The notes below the pieces were generated by a model that was not told where the DNA came from, did not search any database, and saw only the letters and a list, made by a program, of their open reading frames with translations. Positions 12,755 to 15,585 of a stretch of DNA of 15,585 nucleotides are shown in pieces (positions within the stretch are counted from its first letter, which is position 1; every line of letters begins with the position of its first letter). A program made the translations under genes and the position numbers. The stretch comes from JBFLVU01 sp037444825. Lineage in GTDB: Bacteria > Acidobacteriota > UBA4820 > DSQY01. The stretch spans positions 1 through 15,585 of the forward strand of contig JBBILR010000041.1 of assembly GCA_037444825.1 (NCBI GenBank), in the 5' to 3' direction.

Positions 12755-15043
12755 TTGCGGATCCTGGACCGGTACGTCTTGAAGGAAATGGCCGGCCCCT
12801 TCGCCGCGGGCCTCACGGTCTACTCCTTCTTCTTCCTGATCAACCTCCTCTTCCAGTTGGCGGCGCTGGTGATCCAGCAAGGCCTCTCGCCGGCCTCCAG
12901 CGGCGCCCTGCTCCTCCTTCACCTGCCCAACCTCCTCTCCTACACGCTGCCCGTGGCCCTCCTGGTGGGCACCATCATCGCCTTCGGGCGCCTCTCCTCC
13001 GACAGCGAGGTCATCGCCATGCGGGCGGGCGGCCTGCGGGGGATCCACTTCCTGAGGGCGCCTCTGCTCTTCGGGGCCGGCGTCTTTTCGGTCCTGCTCC
13101 TCTTCAACTTGTGGCTCATTCCCGCCTGCCGCACCGCCGCCGACGCCATCCAGCGGGAGTCCGCGCAGGCCCTCAACCTGGTGAGGCTCCTCAAGCCGGG
13201 TGTTTTCTTCGACCGGCTCCCGGGGGTTCTTGTCTACGCCCAGAGCACGGACCTGAAGGCCGGGCGCTACGAGCGGGTGTTCGTCTTCAGCCGCGAGGGC
13301 AACGCGGTGGACGTGCTCACTTTGGCCGACCACGGCCGCGTGGTGCGCTCCCCCGACGGCGGATCCCTGAGCTTCCTGCTGGAGAACGGGGAGACGGTCC
13401 GGTTCGACCGGAAGAAGCCCGACAAGGTCCAGGTGGCGGCCTTCGACCGCCAGGCGCTGACCGTGGAGGGGGCGGCCGCCAAGGCCAAGAGCGAGCGCAA
13501 GGGGCTCTTCGAGTCGGGAACGCTGGAGCTTCTCGGCCGGATCCAGATCCTCGAGGGGCGGGACGACCCCGCCTCCCGGCGGGCCCGGTACGCCCTGGGC
13601 TACGAGTTTCACCGGCGCTTCGCCACGGCCCTGGCGGCGCTGGTCTTCGTCCTCCTGGGGGTGCCGCTGGGGACGGTGAACGTACGCGGGGGGAAGGGGG
13701 CCGGCTTCAGCCTCTCCCTCCTCGTGGTGCTCGTCTATTGGGTTCTCCTCTCCGCCCTGGGGGACCTCGCCAACGCCGGGAAACTGAACCCCGTGGTGGC
13801 GGCCTACCTCCCCGACCTCCTCCTGCTGGCGGCGGGCGTGGTGCTCCTCGTCCGGCGGGACCGCGTGGCCGAACCCCTCTGGATGCGGCCCCTCCAACTG
13901 CTCTTTCCCCGGCGCGAGGTCTCCGCCGGCGGGGAGGAGCGGGGGTGGACCCTTTTCCGCGGCATCAAGATCGTGGACCGCTACCTCCTGAGGCACATGG
14001 TGCGGTACGCCCTCCTCATCGGCCTCTCGGTCCTCCTCCTCGACTGGATCATCGAGATCCGGGGCCTCTCCGAGTTCCTGGGCGACACGGGGAAGGCCTC
14101 CCTGCTCTTGAGGTACCTCCTGAACCAGAGCGCCTCCATCTTCGTCCTTCTGCTCCCCCTGGCGGTCCTCCTCACGGTCCTCGTCACCTTCGGGGTCTTG
14201 GAGCGGACCAACGAGGTCACGGCCCTCAAGGCCTCGGGGATCTCCCTCCACCGGCTGGCCCTGCCCGCCCTGGTTTTCGCCGCCGCCGCCGTGCTCCTCT
14301 CGTGGGGATTCCAGGAGGCGGTGGTCCCCTCCGCCAGCCGCAAGGCGCTGGCCCTCAAGGACCGCCTCAAGAACGTCCCCACGCGGAACCTCGCCGCCGC
14401 CCTGGACGTCTGGCTCCTGGCCCCGGACCGGGGCTCCTTCTTCCACTACAACCACTACGACGCCAAGAAGGGCTCCTTCCAGGGCTTTTCCGTCTACACG
14501 CTGGACCCCGGGACCTTCCGCCTCCGGGGCCGCACCTTTCTCAAGCGCGCCTCCTTCCAGGGGCCCACCCGCCTTCACTACACCGCCGGCTGGGTGTGGG
14601 ACCGGGAGGGGAAATCCACCTTCCGCCCCCTGTCGGAGGGGACGCTGGACGTGGGCCTCGAGAGCCCCTACTTCGTCCTCCCCCCGGAGCGGGAAGGGCG
14701 GTTTTTCTCCTCCGCCGACCTGAAGCGCCTCATCGCCCGGCTCGAGGAGCGGGGCTACCCCGCCGACCAGCAGCGGATGGACTACTACAAGAAGTTCACC
14801 GAGGCCCTCTCCCCCCTGGTTCTCCTGCTGGCGGGCCTCCCCTTCGCCTTTTCCGGCGGGCGCAAGGGCTCGCTGTACGGCCTGGCGGTGGCCCTTCTCC
14901 TGGTCATCGCCTTCTACACCCTCTCGGCGGTCTTCACGTCGGTGGGGGTCATGGCCTGGCTGGACCCGGCGCTGGCCGCCTGGGCCCCCACCGTCCTCTT
15001 CGCCACCGCCGGCGGGTACCTCCTCCTGAACTTGCGGACCTGA
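12755..15043 (+). CDS. lptF-lptG: Fused LptF-LptG LPS-transport permease
   Basis: This 762-residue protein contains both transmembrane partners of the LptB2FG ABC exporter, which extracts LPS from the inner membrane. The first half (1 to about 385) starts ILDRYVLKEMAGPFAAG, has TM pairs, the cytoplasmic coupling region FGRLSSDSEVIAMRAGG (residues about 77-93), a periplasmic jellyroll and three C-terminal TMs. The second half starts again at about 404 with IKIVDRYLLRHMVRY and carries the matching coupling region FGVLERTNEVTALKASG, another jellyroll and C-terminal TMs. Standard LptF and LptG are separate proteins of about 360 residues each, so length agrees with a head-to-tail fusion; a charged linker (about 386-403) joins them. 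The frame is continuous and stop-free, so this is not a sequencing error. The start is TTG at 12755, chosen because GGGAGG precedes it and because the family's N-terminal motif begins immediately. LptB is not in the window. Confidence 0.92.
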   Translation: MRILDRYVLKEMAGPFAAGLTVYSFFFLINLLFQLAALVIQQGLSPASSGALLLLHLPNLLSYTLPVALLVGTIIAFGRLSSDSEVIAMRAGGLRGIHFLRAPLLFGAGVFSVLLLFNLWLIPACRTAADAIQRESAQALNLVRLLKPGVFFDRLPGVLVYAQSTDLKAGRYERVFVFSREGNAVDVLTLADHGRVVRSPDGGSLSFLLENGETVRFDRKKPDKVQVAAFDRQALTVEGAAAKAKSERKGLFESGTLELLGRIQILEGRDDPASRRARYALGYEFHRRFATALAALVFVLLGVPLGTVNVRGGKGAGFSLSLLVVLVYWVLLSALGDLANAGKLNPVVAAYLPDLLLLAAGVVLLVRRDRVAEPLWMRPLQLLFPRREVSAGGEERGWTLFRGIKIVDRYLLRHMVRYALLIGLSVLLLDWIIEIRGLSEFLGDTGKASLLLRYLLNQSASIFVLLLPLAVLLTVLVTFGVLERTNEVTALKASGISLHRLALPALVFAAAAVLLSWGFQEAVVPSASRKALALKDRLKNVPTRNLAAALDVWLLAPDRGSFFHYNHYDAKKGSFQGFSVYTLDPGTFRLRGRTFLKRASFQGPTRLHYTAGWVWDREGKSTFRPLSEGTLDVGLESPYFVLPPEREGRFFSSADLKRLIARLEERGYPADQQRMDYYKKFTEALSPLVLLLAGLPFAFSGGRKGSLYGLAVALLLVIAFYTLSAVFTSVGVMAWLDPALAAWAPTVLFATAGGYLLLNLRT

Positions 15044-15055
15044 GGGGAGGCGGCC

Positions 15056-15382
15056 ATGGGGCTCCCAAAGGCCTTCGAAGCGCTGTCCGTGGAGCGGGCG
15101 CTCCTTCAGGAGCGGGCCGAGGCCCTTGGCCGGGTGACGGACCTCTTCGAGGAGGCGTGGCGGGAGGCGTGGGGCCTGTGGCGGAGGGGGCCGGGCCGGG
15201 GGGAGGAGGCGGACCCCGCGGCCTACGAGGAGGCTCTCCGCCGCCTGAGCTTCCGGCGCTGGTGCCTCTTGGTCCAGCGGGAGGCCCTGGGGCTGTACCG
15301 CCACGAGCGCCTGGAGGAACTCTATCCCCTCCCGCCGGCCCCCGCCGGCCGCGATCTTTCCGGGAGCGAGGGCGTCGGTTGA
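15056..15382 (+). CDS. Small helical protein of unknown function
   Basis: I do not recognise this 108-residue protein. It lies 12 bases after lptFG, with GGGGAGG before its ATG, so it is co-transcribed. Residues 5-42 read as a charged amphipathic helix (FEALSVERALLQERAEAL, then FEEAWREAWGLWRR). Residues 54-90 form another with many Arg and Trp. The last 18 residues are Pro/Gly-rich and probably disordered. No signal peptide or membrane segment is seen, so it should be cytoplasmic. Its TGA stop (15380-15382) lies inside the -35 box of the tRNA promoter. The ribosome site and tight spacing favour a real gene. Confidence 0.7.
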   Translation: MGLPKAFEALSVERALLQERAEALGRVTDLFEEAWREAWGLWRRGPGRGEEADPAAYEEALRRLSFRRWCLLVQREALGLYRHERLEELYPLPPAPAGRDLSGSEGVG

Positions 15383-15407
15383 CTTCGCCCACGCTTTTCC
15401 GTATCCT
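15379..15407 (+). promoter_or_regulatory. Promoter of the tRNA-Lys/tRNA-Glu operon
   Basis: TTGACT (15379-15384), a 17-base spacer and TATCCT (15402-15407): the best promoter in the window. The tRNA begins 15 bases after the -10 box. Confidence 0.8.
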
Positions 15408-15421
15408 ACGTTCGGGCCGAC

Positions 15422-15497
15422 GGGCCGTTAACTCAGTCGGTAGAGTATCTGCCTTTTAAGCAGAGAGTCACTGGTTCGAGTCCAGTACGGCCCACCA
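15422..15497 (+). tRNA. tRNA-Lys (anticodon TTT)
   Basis: The acceptor stem GGGCCGT pairs with ACGGCCC. The anticodon arm is TCTGC-CTTTTAA-GCAGA, giving anticodon TTT. The T arm is CTGG-TTCGAGT-CCAG, with a standard TTCGA. CCA is encoded at 15495-15497. Length is 76 bases. Confidence 0.97.
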
Positions 15498-15504
15498 CAC
15501 GGGC

Positions 15505-15582
<78 letters not shown>

Positions 15583-15585
15583 ATA

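Noticed and set aside
13111..15459. Long alternative + strand frame over lptF-lptG, and the antisense frame 12713-15304
   Set aside because: Both are composition artefacts overlapping a clear LptF-LptG protein with hydrophobic segments in the right places.

Overview
The window looks like a piece of a very GC-rich bacterial chromosome with a foreign or misassembled left end. From about position 2175 to the right edge the sequence is strongly GC-rich with uniform codon use. Its genes are ordinary housekeeping and envelope genes: GTP cyclohydrolase I, a PTPS/QueD-family enzyme, a 2-Cys peroxiredoxin, GalU, an M23 peptidase, LptF/LptG and tRNAs. LptF and LptG point to a Gram-negative (diderm) cell. 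The composition and the one-piece LptF-LptG polypeptide would fit an Acidobacteriota-like lineage, but this is a guess; no rRNA or other taxonomic marker is present.

Left end (1-2175, minus strand). A type I-G/I-U CRISPR Cas3 helicase (GSU0051-like) starts at 1878 and runs off the left edge without a stop. Its last 49 residues are not Cas3. They match the start of the DNA-binding domain of CtrA, the alphaproteobacterial cell-cycle response regulator. The join is in frame and sits at the window edge. No other cas gene or CRISPR array is present, and base composition changes sharply near 2160-2180. A chimeric assembly is the most economical reading; a real Cas3-CtrA fusion would be new. A 73-codon ORF and a promoter-like site precede cas3.

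Middle (2173-5424). folE and a PTPS/QueD gene overlap on the minus strand and form a two-gene pterin operon. Divergent from them is a typical 2-Cys peroxiredoxin ending in a hairpin terminator. Next, on the minus strand, is an unrecognised small lipoprotein with CPxH motifs and an exact 65-residue-offset internal duplication carrying conserved His and Cys. It has a perfect TATAAT box, a 5'-leader inverted repeat and a strong terminator. This is the best candidate for an undescribed family here.

Right part (5425-15585). galU and an M23 metallopeptidase overlap by ATGA. A 1025-residue exported protein made almost wholly of ankyrin repeats follows, apparently starting from a leaderless GTG. Convergent to it is a CaCA-type cation antiporter. 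Divergent from the antiporter is a fused LptF-LptG permease for LPS export, followed 12 bases later by a small helical hypothetical protein. tRNA-Lys(TTT) and tRNA-Glu(TTC), both with encoded CCA, close the window behind a clear sigma70-type promoter. Several genes in this part concern the envelope (GalU sugar nucleotides, M23 peptidase, LPS transport), but nothing shows them to be one system.
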